Positions 23,248-30,846 of a DNA stretch of 33,710 nucleotides are shown in pieces. Source of the DNA: a virus; IMG/VR virus record IMGVR_UViG_3300044616_000369, positions 1 to 33,710 of that record. One strand, 5' to 3'. The number at the start of each line of letters is the position of its first letter. Positions within the stretch are counted from its first letter, which is position 1. The position numbers and the translations under genes were made by a program. A model generated the notes under the pieces. That model ran no database searches. It worked only from the letters and a program-made list of their open reading frames with translations, and had not been told where the DNA came from.

Positions 23248-24270
23248 TTAGATAAGGCTTTCGAAGACAGACGCCGCATCGCGGACGCTGCCGGACTTGG
23301 CGAGACGTTTCTTCGCTTCAACATAAGCCCGTGTTTGTGAGTTCTGAGGCTTAGCCGGTGGTGGAGATGTTTTAATCGCCTTTTCAAGCGGCGTGTCAGG
23401 ACGCGGCTTTGAGCTTTTCAGCTCGCGCCAGCGCATGGCGTCATAGGCCATAGCCACAAGTCTTGCGTCGTAAGCCTGGTTAATTTCCTCTTCGGAAAAA
23501 CCACGGTTCTGCAGATACGACCTGACTTTAGGCTTGTCTCGCTCGTATGATTTGGCGTCTTTCCACTCAGGGACATACTCAGTGAGCTTTTCAGCATTGC
23601 TCTGCACATAGGCTTGGAGCTTTTGCTGCTGCTCAAGCGCCGACATCTCATTCATGCGCTTCATTTCTGACTGCGCTGCCTGATAGTCGCCGAGCTTTCG
23701 CTCGTAAGCATCTCTCAGCTTCAGATACTGTGCCGGGTCTGTGTCGATCAGTGACGCATCCGGCGCTTGCGGAATTGCTGACTGCAGCTGCTGCGTAATC
23801 GCCGGCAGGAGCTGTGCGTAGATTTCACGCTCACTCTTTGCCTGCTCAATTTCTGCAGTAAACTGCCGCCGCTCTTCCGCTAGGGCTTGTGTTTTACGGG
23901 TGTAATCGGCTTGCCGGAGAATGCTGTCTTTCAATTCCTGCTTGGTAAACTCAACCGTCTTGCCCTCTATTTCAAGGGTGACGACCGGCTTATCATCGGA
24001 CTTGTCTTCAGCCTCTTCGTCCTGCTCGTCGTCTGAACCTTCTTCACCATCGTCTTCGGACTGATCATCCTCTGACGCCGTCTCTTGGTCTTCCGGTTCA
24101 TTGTCGTCTTCCGCATCAGCTTCAGACGACGCTTTGGCTACCTCTTTCTTCTCTGGTTCATTCTGTTTATCGGGAGACTTGCCCGACAGAAGAGCCTCGA
24201 ACGCAGACGTAGCCTCTTCCAGCGATCCGGTGCTTTCGCTTGCCGCATCGTCCAGATTTTCATCAACCAT
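23248..24270 (-). CDS. Scaffolding protein, 340 aa
   Basis: The N-terminal third is extremely acidic (runs such as EDDNEPEDQETASEDDQSED). A short beta segment follows (VVTLEIEGKTVEFTKQELKD, then SILRQADYTRKTQALAEERR), then long coiled-coil text to about residue 300 and a basic C-terminus (AYVEAKKRLAKSGSVRDAAS). Acidic N-terminus, coiled coil and basic capsid-binding end directly upstream of the capsid gene are the classic scaffold plan. A 7-bp dyad (24273-24279 with 24291-24297) lies just upstream of the ATG. Confidence 0.85.
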   Translation of the reverse strand: MVDENLDDAASESTGSLEEATSAFEALLSGKSPDKQNEPEKKEVAKASSEADAEDDNEPEDQETASEDDQSEDDGEEGSDDEQDEEAEDKSDDKPVVTLEIEGKTVEFTKQELKDSILRQADYTRKTQALAEERRQFTAEIEQAKSEREIYAQLLPAITQQLQSAIPQAPDASLIDTDPAQYLKLRDAYERKLGDYQAAQSEMKRMNEMSALEQQQKLQAYVQSNAEKLTEYVPEWKDAKSYERDKPKVRSYLQNRGFSEEEINQAYDARLVAMAYDAMRWRELKSSKPRPDTPLEKAIKTSPPPAKPQNSQTRAYVEAKKRLAKSGSVRDAASVFESLI

Positions 24271-24304
24271 TTGATTGCTCGGGGTTGCTTAGCAATCGGA
24301 GTGT

Positions 24305-24568
24305 CTATCGACGCTTATCGAAGCGTTTTTCGACTTTTTCCTTGCTAAGTTTCATGTTCATCAGCATGGCCTCCAGCCTGCCTTTGAACGTCCTCGCGCC
24401 TCGTACGAGGCCATACGCCTCTTCTCTCTCTTGAGGCGTCTTCAACTCACCATTTGCCCAGCATTCGATGCTGTAATTTTCGAGGTCGGACATCGCCACC
24501 TTGAATGCTTCGGACATGAGTATTTGTTCCGCCGAGTTGCCTAGGCGGATTATTTCTTCATCAGTCAT
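24305..24568 (-). CDS. Small helical head-region protein, 87 aa
   Basis: It lies between portal and scaffold genes. It is helical and charged: MTDEEIIRLGNSAEQILMSE, then a central EREEAYGLVRGARTFKGRLE and a Lys/Arg-rich end (KLSKEKVEKRFDKRR). A small protein in this position is common in podophages; the function is unknown. Six nucleotides separate its ATG from the portal stop. Confidence 0.65.
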   Translation of the reverse strand: MTDEEIIRLGNSAEQILMSEAFKVAMSDLENYSIECWANGELKTPQEREEAYGLVRGARTFKGRLEAMLMNMKLSKEKVEKRFDKRR

Positions 24569-24574
24569 TCGGTG

Positions 24575-26881
24575 TTAGGCCGTGCCGACTGGCGCTGGCA
24601 TTGGTTGCTGCTGCCCCATGCCTATCTGAGATAGAACCTGTGCAGAGGCGACCTTTTCATTATCAATAAGCGTCTGTGCCAGCGTCTGGATGTCTTGGTG
24701 CGGCTTACGCGTCATCTCAATGATGGCGGGCCAATCAACCTGAACGCCGCTCTTTGCTGCAATGTCTGCAGCCTTTAGAATAATGTCGGCTTCCATCTGG
24801 TCGCGCTTCAAATCAGCGTCTAGCTGTAGCTGAGCGCGGTCAATCGCAAGCTGCTGGAGCTTGGCGTAGGTGTCAGCTTGTGCCTTAGCCATTTCGACTT
24901 CGGCCAAAAGCTGGTTGGGGTCTTTTTGTTGAGCCTGAGCAGCCGCCTGTGCTTGAGCAAGCTGCGCCTCTTGTTCAGCGCTAATCGGCGAGAAATACGC
25001 GTCCGGGTTCTTATACCCAGCCTTGCGGACAATCTGGCTTAGCGTGTTCTGATACTGGCTCAGCTTCACAAGCGGATTGTTCACGCCCATCGTCTGAATG
25101 ATTTGTTCCTGCTTCTGGGCAACCGTCGTCAGGAACGCCATCTGCTGAGCATCGTCGCCACGGCCAAGGGCTACAGACACGGTGCAATCCATGTCGGCGT
25201 CCCAAGTCGTCGGGTCAATCGGCACCCACGCGCCGCGCAGTCGGATGAGTAACGGCTTATCCTGATGACGGGTAATCAGCTTTAGAAGACCGGTAAATAG
25301 CTGCTTCATGCCCGTCTCAGAGAAGATGCGGGCAATCAATTCTGTGCGCTCTTGAGCGGCACTAATTTGGGCCGTAACCGCAGCCCGTGTCGTGGACTGA
25401 AGAAGCTCAGCATCCAAACCTTGGCTAGCAGGGGTTACGCCAGTCCTCTGGGCTTTAACCTCGTCTAGATAGTTAATAATCGGCATTGCCGACTGGCCGA
25501 CAAACGGCGTGGACATATCCTGAACCGCACCGATTTGACGCGCGCGGACGACAGCGCCAACCTCTTTGTTCAGGACATCGTCAATATTGACCTGTCCCTC
25601 AACAACAACAGTCCTCGGAAAGATAGACTGAGCCAGGCTGTCCAGCGTAGCGCGAAGCACGTGGCTTTTGATTTTCTGGATATCCATAGTCACATCGGCG
25701 AGCGAGTGACCGAAAATCGTATGCGGTTCTGGGTCTGGGCAGAAAATCGCAATCGGGACGTGGTCAACGACCTCATCCTTCAGGACATAGCAGGTTGAGC
25801 CAACCGCGTGGATGCAACGTAGCTCAGCAATACCGTCACCGTCTTTGTCAATACGCATGTAAAGCTTCATGAACTTTACGCGTTGACGAGCCGGATCATT
25901 GTTCGGGTCTGGATACTGAGAGCCGAAATTGCGCTCTTGCTCTTCCATCTGAGCAATCCAGAGGTTGTCTTCCCCTGGCTGGCCATGCTCAAGAATGTCG
26001 TCCAGGTCGTATCCCATCTCGACGAGGTCTGAGACAGGCACCAAATCACGGTAGCCGCATATATCGAAATACTGGTCAAGGTCACGCGCGCGACGGTCAA
26101 CAATAAAGCACTCGGGCGGCAGAGCGCGGACACGGTATTTCTTCTGGCGGTCAATCATGCGGACGTAGATTTTATACGTCTGCGGGTCTAGCGGAGACGC
26201 CAGCGTTTCGGGATAAATTGAGGTAAATTCCGCGCCTGGATTTTGCTGGCGGAAAAGTAAAACCTCATCCTCAGTCAAGCCTGAGAAGCATTTCTCAACC
26301 ACTCGGTCGTCGTTTTCAGCCCACCAAGTGACAATGCCTGTCTTCTTCAGAAGCGCATCCTTGAACGCGCTATACAATATCTGAAAGCCTGGGTTCATCT
26401 CCTGAAAGACGAAATTCACAGCATCCGACGCCTGCTCAGCAGTGGCGACATCTTCAGCCGTGCGTGGCATGTATTCAACGACACGCTGTCCTGACGTAAA
26501 AATACGCATCAGGCTTGGCAGGATTGACTGGATGGTATCGCGCACCTCAGACAGCACAATCTGAGAGCGACCATCTTCCTCGTCACCAAACGGCGCGGCC
26601 CGGTAATATTCAGCAGCCTGAACGCGGACAGGCGTAATGAACGTATCAATATAATCTTCAGCAGACTGAACAGCCGTCATAATGCGAGACTGATACTCTT
26701 CCTCGCTCATCGGCTCGCGCTGCTCTTCTACAGCATCTTCTTCAGCATCGTCCTCATAGCCGCCTTCAGACATATCTTCCGCGTAGTCTTCATCAGCCGG
26801 GTTTGCCGGCGTCATCGACACAGCAGTTTCTTCCGCCACAACCATTTCTGATTGCGGGCGGCGGCGTCTACGACGGGCCAT
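24575..26881 (-). CDS. Portal protein, 768 aa
   Basis: A basic start (MARRRRRRPQSEM), then an acidic stretch (DEDYAEDMSEGGYEDDAEED), then the portal core: RSQIVLSEVRDTIQSILPSL followed by MRIFTSGQRVVEYMPRTAED, LKKTGIVTWWAENDDRVVEK, YRVRALPPECFIVDRRARDL and a C-terminal long helix (AQAQAAAQAQQKDPNQLLAE). These are hallmarks of large podovirus portals of the P22 gp1-like group. It forms the dodecameric DNA entry ring and docks terminase and adaptor. AAAGGA lies before the ATG. The N-terminal acidic extension is unusual in length. Confidence 0.9.
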   Translation of the reverse strand: MARRRRRRPQSEMVVAEETAVSMTPANPADEDYAEDMSEGGYEDDAEEDAVEEQREPMSEEEYQSRIMTAVQSAEDYIDTFITPVRVQAAEYYRAAPFGDEEDGRSQIVLSEVRDTIQSILPSLMRIFTSGQRVVEYMPRTAEDVATAEQASDAVNFVFQEMNPGFQILYSAFKDALLKKTGIVTWWAENDDRVVEKCFSGLTEDEVLLFRQQNPGAEFTSIYPETLASPLDPQTYKIYVRMIDRQKKYRVRALPPECFIVDRRARDLDQYFDICGYRDLVPVSDLVEMGYDLDDILEHGQPGEDNLWIAQMEEQERNFGSQYPDPNNDPARQRVKFMKLYMRIDKDGDGIAELRCIHAVGSTCYVLKDEVVDHVPIAIFCPDPEPHTIFGHSLADVTMDIQKIKSHVLRATLDSLAQSIFPRTVVVEGQVNIDDVLNKEVGAVVRARQIGAVQDMSTPFVGQSAMPIINYLDEVKAQRTGVTPASQGLDAELLQSTTRAAVTAQISAAQERTELIARIFSETGMKQLFTGLLKLITRHQDKPLLIRLRGAWVPIDPTTWDADMDCTVSVALGRGDDAQQMAFLTTVAQKQEQIIQTMGVNNPLVKLSQYQNTLSQIVRKAGYKNPDAYFSPISAEQEAQLAQAQAAAQAQQKDPNQLLAEVEMAKAQADTYAKLQQLAIDRAQLQLDADLKRDQMEADIILKAADIAAKSGVQVDWPAIIEMTRKPHQDIQTLAQTLIDNEKVASAQVLSQIGMGQQQPMPAPVGTA

Positions 26882-26891
26882 TCAGTATCCT

Positions 26892-27482
26892 TTAAGCCAT
26901 TTCAGCGGCTCTTTTCTTGTTCGCGCATGATCGCGAACAGCAAGCCGTGGTTCTGTGTCTGTTGGCAAGAAACTCCTTGCCGCAGTGAGCACACGTTCTT
27001 TTGTCTGTATTGTATGTCTTAAAATATACGCTCATTGAGCAAGACTTTGAGCAATACTTAGCCTTCTCTGGCCAATACGTCTCAAATTCTTTTCCGCATT
27101 TTTGGCATGTCGCTTTTGATTTCTGCTTTGACGACCATGCGGCAATGCCGTTTTTCTTATGCCACTCTACGCCCTCTGGACTTGAATGCCAGTCCTTTGC
27201 GGCCTCTCTTGCTTTCTCTAGACCTGCATCCAGTATTTTTCGCTGTTCTGGGTCGTTCAGGCGTTTTACAAGATGCTCTCTTGCGTGATCTTTTTTAAGA
27301 ATAATCTCTAAATTTGATATGTCGTTATTAGTCCAATCATCATCTTTGTGATGAATGTCGTAACCATTCGGTATTTTGCCGTTGTGCTTTACCCAGATTT
27401 GGCGATGCAATAGCCGTTCGCCATTTATCTTTTCACGCGAAGCCAGGTATCGACCAGTTGATTGAACGTAATACTTGACCAT
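26892..27482 (-). CDS. HNH homing-type endonuclease with two zinc ribbons, between terL and portal
   Basis: A 196-aa protein. The N-terminal region has LLHRQIWVKHNGKIPNGYDI, then the HNH core HHKDDDWTNNDISNLEII with His44, His45, Asn57 and His66. The C-terminal half carries two Cys4-type zinc sites: C126-x2-C129 with C144-x3-C148, and C164-x2-C167 with C181/C182-x3-C186. This is the plan of free-standing HNH homing nucleases that bind DNA through zinc ribbons. The gene is AT-richer than terL and portal, consistent with recent insertion. Its ribosome binding site is buried in a hairpin (27490-27511). Confidence 0.9.
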   Translation of the reverse strand: MVKYYVQSTGRYLASREKINGERLLHRQIWVKHNGKIPNGYDIHHKDDDWTNNDISNLEIILKKDHAREHLVKRLNDPEQRKILDAGLEKAREAAKDWHSSPEGVEWHKKNGIAAWSSKQKSKATCQKCGKEFETYWPEKAKYCSKSCSMSVYFKTYNTDKRTCAHCGKEFLANRHRTTACCSRSCANKKRAAEMA

Positions 27483-27489
27483 CTTACAT

Positions 27490-27511
27490 CCTCTGCCATT
27501 GTTAGGCAGAG
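27490..27511 (-). promoter_or_regulatory. Hairpin covering the ribosome binding site of the HNH gene
   Basis: On the - strand, CTCTGCC and GGCAGAG form a 7-bp stem around TAACAAT, extended by one U-G pair. The GAGG 7 nt before the ATG at 27482 is inside the 3' arm. The stem starts 5 nt after the terL stop. There is no U-tract, so sequestration of the ribosome binding site is the best reading. Confidence 0.6.
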
Positions 27512-27515
27512 AGTA

Positions 27516-28907
27516 TCAGCAGATGGATACGCGCCGCAATAGGGGTTGACCCGGCGTCCACCTTAATGCACGACCCCCGACGAGCGCCCCCTGACCGGAA
27601 AATGTCAAGCAAAGTGCGTCCGCGAGGTCGGGACTACGCATTCCGCGCTTCTTCAGCTCGGACTTGCTCTCAACCTTGATTTTACCGTTGCTTGAAAACG
27701 AATAGGTCGGGGCGATTAGCTCAGCCCGTAGGTCATCGTCTTTCGGCAGTTTAACAGCTCTGGTTTCTAGCCAGTCCTTGGCAGCTATCCAGAGTTCGTC
27801 CCTCAGTCGATACGCCGATTGATTGAGCGCATTGCTCTCGGAGACGTTGACATCGCGAACATTATAACCCAGTTCGCGCAAACGATCGGCAACACCGCCA
27901 CCAAGGCCGATGCTATCGACACAAATTTCCACGGGGTTGTCCATCTTAGCTTCATGGACAATCCGCCCCACCGTTCCCATTAAGTCTTCACCAGACCAAT
28001 GGCGCATTTCAATAACGACGTTTCCGCGCCGCTTGCAGATGACCGACCTATCCGCGCCATATCGGGCAATATCGCAGCCAAATATCAAATCCGCCTGCGG
28101 GTCGAGCGCAACATCTCGCGACATTGCAGCGTCCACAAGGTCAGCTGCAATAAGGCTATCGTCATCACGTAAAGCGAACTCACCAAGAACGCGAACACGA
28201 AAGGCATTCGAGTTCTCGCCGTAGGTGTTTTTAATCTGCTCAACGAAGTCCTGACTAACGAGCCGGTTGTCCATGCAACTGACGTGCATCGTTCGCCAGT
28301 CAGACTTTAACTGATGATGCGTCTTAAAGAATAAGCCAGTGTTTCGGGTCGGGTTCCCGATTAAAACGGTCGTCGCCGAGTGGCCCGACATGGAGCCGGC
28401 GGCGCTTTCAAAGACTGCCTCTGGAATGGCGCTTGCCTCATCGCAGATAAGCAGAACATTTTCAGAGTGGATACCCGCCAGTGCTTCTGGGCGCTCGGCA
28501 GAGCTAGTTCGAGCAGAAATAAAGCTGCTCTCAGGAGCGCCTTTCTGAACAACCCGGTCAGTGAATATTTCAATGGTTTCTCTCAACGGCTCCGGCAGGC
28601 GGTTTGCCCAGTGACGAACCTCAGAGAACAACGCATCAAACAACTGTGCCGCCGTAGGAGCCGTACAAACGGCCTTCTGGGGCATTCGGGTCAAAAGGTG
28701 CCACAAGAGCAGCCAAGAACACGCCGTAGACTTGCCGACGCCGTGGCCGGCTCTCACCGAGATGCGGCGCTCACCCTTGGCGACTAAAGTTAGAAACTCT
28801 CTTTGCCAGGGAAGCGGCTCGGCCTTCAGAACCTTCTCAACAAACAAAACCGGCTCATCGCGATACGCCTGAACAAACTCAGCGTAGACTGTCGAAATGT
28901 CAGTCAT
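27516..28907 (-). CDS. terL: Terminase large subunit
   Basis: A 463-aa protein. The ATPase domain has Walker A GHGVGKST (residues 54-61), Walker B VLLICDEAS with Asp156-Glu157, and motif III near VLIGNPTRNTG. The RNase H-like nuclease domain has Asp279 in FGCDIARYGADRS, Asp331 in ICVDSIG, and Asp427/Asp430 in RSPDLADAL. All key residues are present. The enzyme cuts concatemers and pumps DNA through the portal. The gene overlaps the preceding unknown gene by 8 nt. An HNH nuclease gene follows it immediately, the common insertion spot for homing nucleases. Confidence 0.95.
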   Translation of the reverse strand: MTDISTVYAEFVQAYRDEPVLFVEKVLKAEPLPWQREFLTLVAKGERRISVRAGHGVGKSTACSWLLLWHLLTRMPQKAVCTAPTAAQLFDALFSEVRHWANRLPEPLRETIEIFTDRVVQKGAPESSFISARTSSAERPEALAGIHSENVLLICDEASAIPEAVFESAAGSMSGHSATTVLIGNPTRNTGLFFKTHHQLKSDWRTMHVSCMDNRLVSQDFVEQIKNTYGENSNAFRVRVLGEFALRDDDSLIAADLVDAAMSRDVALDPQADLIFGCDIARYGADRSVICKRRGNVVIEMRHWSGEDLMGTVGRIVHEAKMDNPVEICVDSIGLGGGVADRLRELGYNVRDVNVSESNALNQSAYRLRDELWIAAKDWLETRAVKLPKDDDLRAELIAPTYSFSSNGKIKVESKSELKKRGMRSPDLADALCLTFSGQGALVGGRALRWTPGQPLLRRVSIC

Positions 28908-29664
28908 TGGCCCTTTCGCCGCCTATCATATTAAGGCGTGGGTTCATTTGCGTTAGTTCAGGCAAATGCCCCGCTCCGGCAAAATAAACGCCAGGCTTAG
29001 CATTTAAGAGCGCCTGATTTCTGGCGTCCTCAAATCGCTTCGCATATTGGCCGAGCTTGTTTGGGTATTCTTGCCAGTTATCCGGCCACATCAGGCTTTC
29101 GCCGGTTGTAAAGAACTTCTGTAAATTCTCCGGCGTGGCTGGCTGTTTCGCTAAATCAAGGAAATTCACATCTCCCTGAGAACCGCCGCCGAGGAATTTC
29201 TGAAGCGTTTCCGCGTCAAAGTTCCTATCCTTAAAATATCTGGCCCTAGCCTGATTTTTAAGGATGCTGTCAAAGATTGTGCTTTGCGGGTCAGCAAACA
29301 ACTTTGGATAGCCATTTGCCTCTACGTTACTAAACAGGCCAGACAAAAACTCTTCTGGGTAGCCCTTTACAGACTGAGCGACCTGATCATCCCAAGAGCC
29401 GCGATAATTTTTGTTTCCTAAAAGGCCGGCTGTAGATTTTATGTCTTTGCCGTCGCCCTCGTAATAGGCCCCGTAACGCTTGGCTACCTCTTGAACCTTT
29501 CGACGTAAATCTGCCGGAAGCTCTATCGGGCCACCATGCGATGAACCAATAATTATCCTGTCGCCGTCGACAATAGCTCCGTAAGGCGCAGAACCTAACA
29601 GCCCCTGAGAACCACCTGAAGGCTGATCACTTAACAGCCCAGGCAGACGCTTATTGGCTTTCAT
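28900..29664 (-). CDS. Unknown protein coupled to terL, 254 aa
   Basis: The start (TGATG overlap with the upstream gene) and end (8-nt overlap with terL) are both coupled. The N-terminus has LPGLLSDQPSGGSQGLLGSA, then DGDRIIIGSSHGGPIELPAD and a helical region. The C-terminal part DLAKQPATPENLQKFFTTGE, then MWPDNWQEYPNKLGQYAKRF and PGVYFAGAGHLPELTQMN, resembles segments I recall in large virion or polyvalent phage proteins. No catalytic motif is recognised. It is not a typical terminase small subunit. It may be a virion protein carried in the packaging operon. Confidence 0.65.
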   Translation of the reverse strand: MKANKRLPGLLSDQPSGGSQGLLGSAPYGAIVDGDRIIIGSSHGGPIELPADLRRKVQEVAKRYGAYYEGDGKDIKSTAGLLGNKNYRGSWDDQVAQSVKGYPEEFLSGLFSNVEANGYPKLFADPQSTIFDSILKNQARARYFKDRNFDAETLQKFLGGGSQGDVNFLDLAKQPATPENLQKFFTTGESLMWPDNWQEYPNKLGQYAKRFEDARNQALLNAKPGVYFAGAGHLPELTQMNPRLNMIGGERAND

Positions 29665-29885
29665 CAGTTCGCAGATGCCTCACGTTCACGACGGCGCTTC
29701 TCGGCCATAAAATTCCGCATATACTCTTTGCGGTCAGTCTTAGGCTTGGCGGGCTGAATTAGTTCCGACGCCACCTCAACCGAACGACGCTCAAGAGCGC
29801 TTACCAGTCGTTCTAGCGCCTCAACCCGATGCTCAAGCTGCCGGACATACTGATGCGTCATAGACGCCGATACAAAGTCAGCCAT
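29664..29885 (-). CDS. Coiled-coil protein with basic end, 73 aa
   Basis: The ATG at 29885 is chosen for the AGAGG 7 nt upstream; a start at 29912 would add nine hydrophobic residues. The product is a coiled coil (YVRQLEHRVEALERLVSALE) followed by a basic C-terminus (DRKEYMRNFMAEKRRREREA). This could bind nucleic acid as an oligomer. It is coupled to the next gene by TGATG. The function is unknown; a packaging accessory is possible because of the neighbours. Confidence 0.65.
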   Translation of the reverse strand: MADFVSASMTHQYVRQLEHRVEALERLVSALERRSVEVASELIQPAKPKTDRKEYMRNFMAEKRRREREASAN

Positions 29886-29944
29886 CAGAGCCTCTAAACA
29901 CAATTCCGCCACCAGTTTGCGGAAAACGCAAAACCGGATTTTTA

Positions 29945-29960
29945 TTTTTTATTTTTTTTC
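29945..29960. repeat. 16-nt A/T-tract repeat, copy 1
   Basis: TTTTTTATTTTTTTTC is identical to the stretch at 30711-30726. The two copies flank the + strand lipoprotein gene and the convergent basic-protein gene. Just upstream (29917-29933) is a TTTGCG/CGCAAA dyad that, with this T-rich run, could stop + strand transcripts. Confidence 0.6.
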
Positions 29961-29975
29961 AAAGCATTACGCTCG

Positions 29976-29996
29976 GCGGGATAGGTATATTCCCGC
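29976..29996 (+). promoter_or_regulatory. Dyad over a -10-like box, candidate promoter/operator of the lipoprotein gene
   Basis: GCGGGA (29976-29981) and TCCCGC (29991-29996) are perfect inverted copies, and the centre contains TATATT (29986-29991), a plausible -10 box. No good -35 box is visible. It lies 55-75 nt before the + strand lipoprotein ATG, the only + strand gene in the right half, which needs its own promoter. Confidence 0.35.
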
Positions 29997-30050
29997 ACTA
30001 AGCGATTTAGCCTTACGCGGTCTAGCCTCTCGCTATTGAGGGAGGCGTCT

Positions 30051-30482
30051 ATGAACCGCGTTATTCTATTTCTCTTTGCGATTACCCTGACCGGATGCGC
30101 CGGTAGGCAGGCAATGAACGACATCACAGCCGCCTGCACACGTTCAGACGGAAACATCTCATCCGACTGCGCTAGAAATCACCCTAGCTTCGCAAACCTG
30201 CCAAGAAACGCTCAAATGCAGGTAACGCACCGCGTCGTCATCAACGAGCAGCTAAAAGCCGGCAAAATCACCCAGGCTCAAGCCGACCTCATGCAGCAGG
30301 AATACGAAAGCAAGCTGCTGGCAAACGAAGCCGCCGCAAACGCCCAGGCGTCACAAGCCACCAGCAACGCCATGATGTCCACCAGCGCCTACCTGCTCGC
30401 CGCAGACGCCGCCAGTAGGCCAAGGCAGACCAACACGACCTGCAACGCGTTCATGGGGACGATGAACTGCCGGAGCTACTAA
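30051..30482 (+). CDS. Lipoprotein with SHOCT-like segment, solitary + strand gene
   Basis: A 143-aa protein. The ATG at 30051 has GAGGGAGG at 30038-30045. The signal sequence NRVILFLFAITLTGCAGRQA has a lipobox LTGC with the lipidated Cys15. Residues about 65-85 (NEQLKAGKITQAQADLMQQE) resemble SHOCT oligomerisation motifs, an Ala/Ser-rich helix follows, and the C-terminus TTCNAFMGTMNCRSY has a Cys pair common in proteobacterial lipoproteins. It is opposite to all neighbours and has its own spacing, so it looks like a moron expressed in the lysogen, perhaps changing the cell surface or excluding other phages. That role is inference. Confidence 0.8.
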   Translation: MNRVILFLFAITLTGCAGRQAMNDITAACTRSDGNISSDCARNHPSFANLPRNAQMQVTHRVVINEQLKAGKITQAQADLMQQEYESKLLANEAAANAQASQATSNAMMSTSAYLLAADAASRPRQTNTTCNAFMGTMNCRSY

Positions 30483-30711
30483 GACGTTTCCGCTCACGAT
30501 ACCGCCGCTGCTTCTCAGCAGCCGTCAGCGCGTTACCGGAAATCGGTCGGCCACGCTTCTTAGCGTTACCGTTATTCGGCAATTTCGGTAACGCTTCGGC
30601 TATTTTTGGTAACGCTTCATTCGCGCTACGACTATCTAACGGAGCCGTTACGCTGCGAGTACGGAAACTGCGATTTGGCTTTGGCTCGGTTGAGATGAAG
30701 CGAATTGCCAT
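30451..30711 (-). CDS. Small basic protein with KKRGRP and AEKQRRYRERKR, 86 aa
   Basis: The ATG at 30711 is directly preceded by an A-rich tract rather than a ribosome binding site. The middle holds a short repeat EALPKIAEALPKLP, then KKRGRPISGNALTAAEKQRR followed by YRERKR, a pattern I know from small phage and plasmid proteins that carry a GRP hook and a basic helix. It ends in a Ser-rich tail. Probable nucleic-acid binding. It converges with the lipoprotein gene, overlapping by 32 nt. It lies between terminase genes. Confidence 0.65.
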   Translation of the reverse strand: MAIRFISTEPKPNRSFRTRSVTAPLDSRSANEALPKIAEALPKLPNNGNAKKRGRPISGNALTAAEKQRRYRERKRLSSSGSSSSP

Positions 30712-30726
30712 TTTTTATTTTTTTTC
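30711..30726. repeat. 16-nt A/T-tract repeat, copy 2
   Basis: Identical to 29945-29960. On the - strand it lies directly before the ATG of the 30451-30711 gene. Spacing between copies is 766 nt. Confidence 0.6.
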
Positions 30727-30846
30727 TACAGGAACAGGGTGGGTGCTGCTGCAGCCGCCCCCTGGGGTGGTCGCACTATAGGGGGGGGTCTAAGCGGCCC
30801 GCCGTTCTAGGGCTACACACGCTATCCTTGGGTAGCACTCACCTAA
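30712..30846. other. GC-rich noncoding gap after terminase small gene
   Basis: Apart from the A/T tract at its left edge, this gap contains C5TG4 at 30758-30767, an eight-G run at 30781-30788 and a hairpin GCTATC/GGTAGC at 30821-30836. No gene or terminator T-run is seen. Its place beside terS makes it a candidate for a cos or pac element, without direct proof. Confidence 0.35.

Noticed and set aside
24311-24330. ACGCTT-ATCG-AAGCGT palindrome followed by T-run on the + strand
   Set aside because: It lies inside the 3' end of a - strand coding gene and there is no + strand transcript for it to end.
29942-30157. 71-codon - strand frame ending in the A/T tract
   Set aside because: Overlaps the well-supported lipoprotein gene and its ribosome binding site on the other strand; its end is only the Lys codons of the A-tract.
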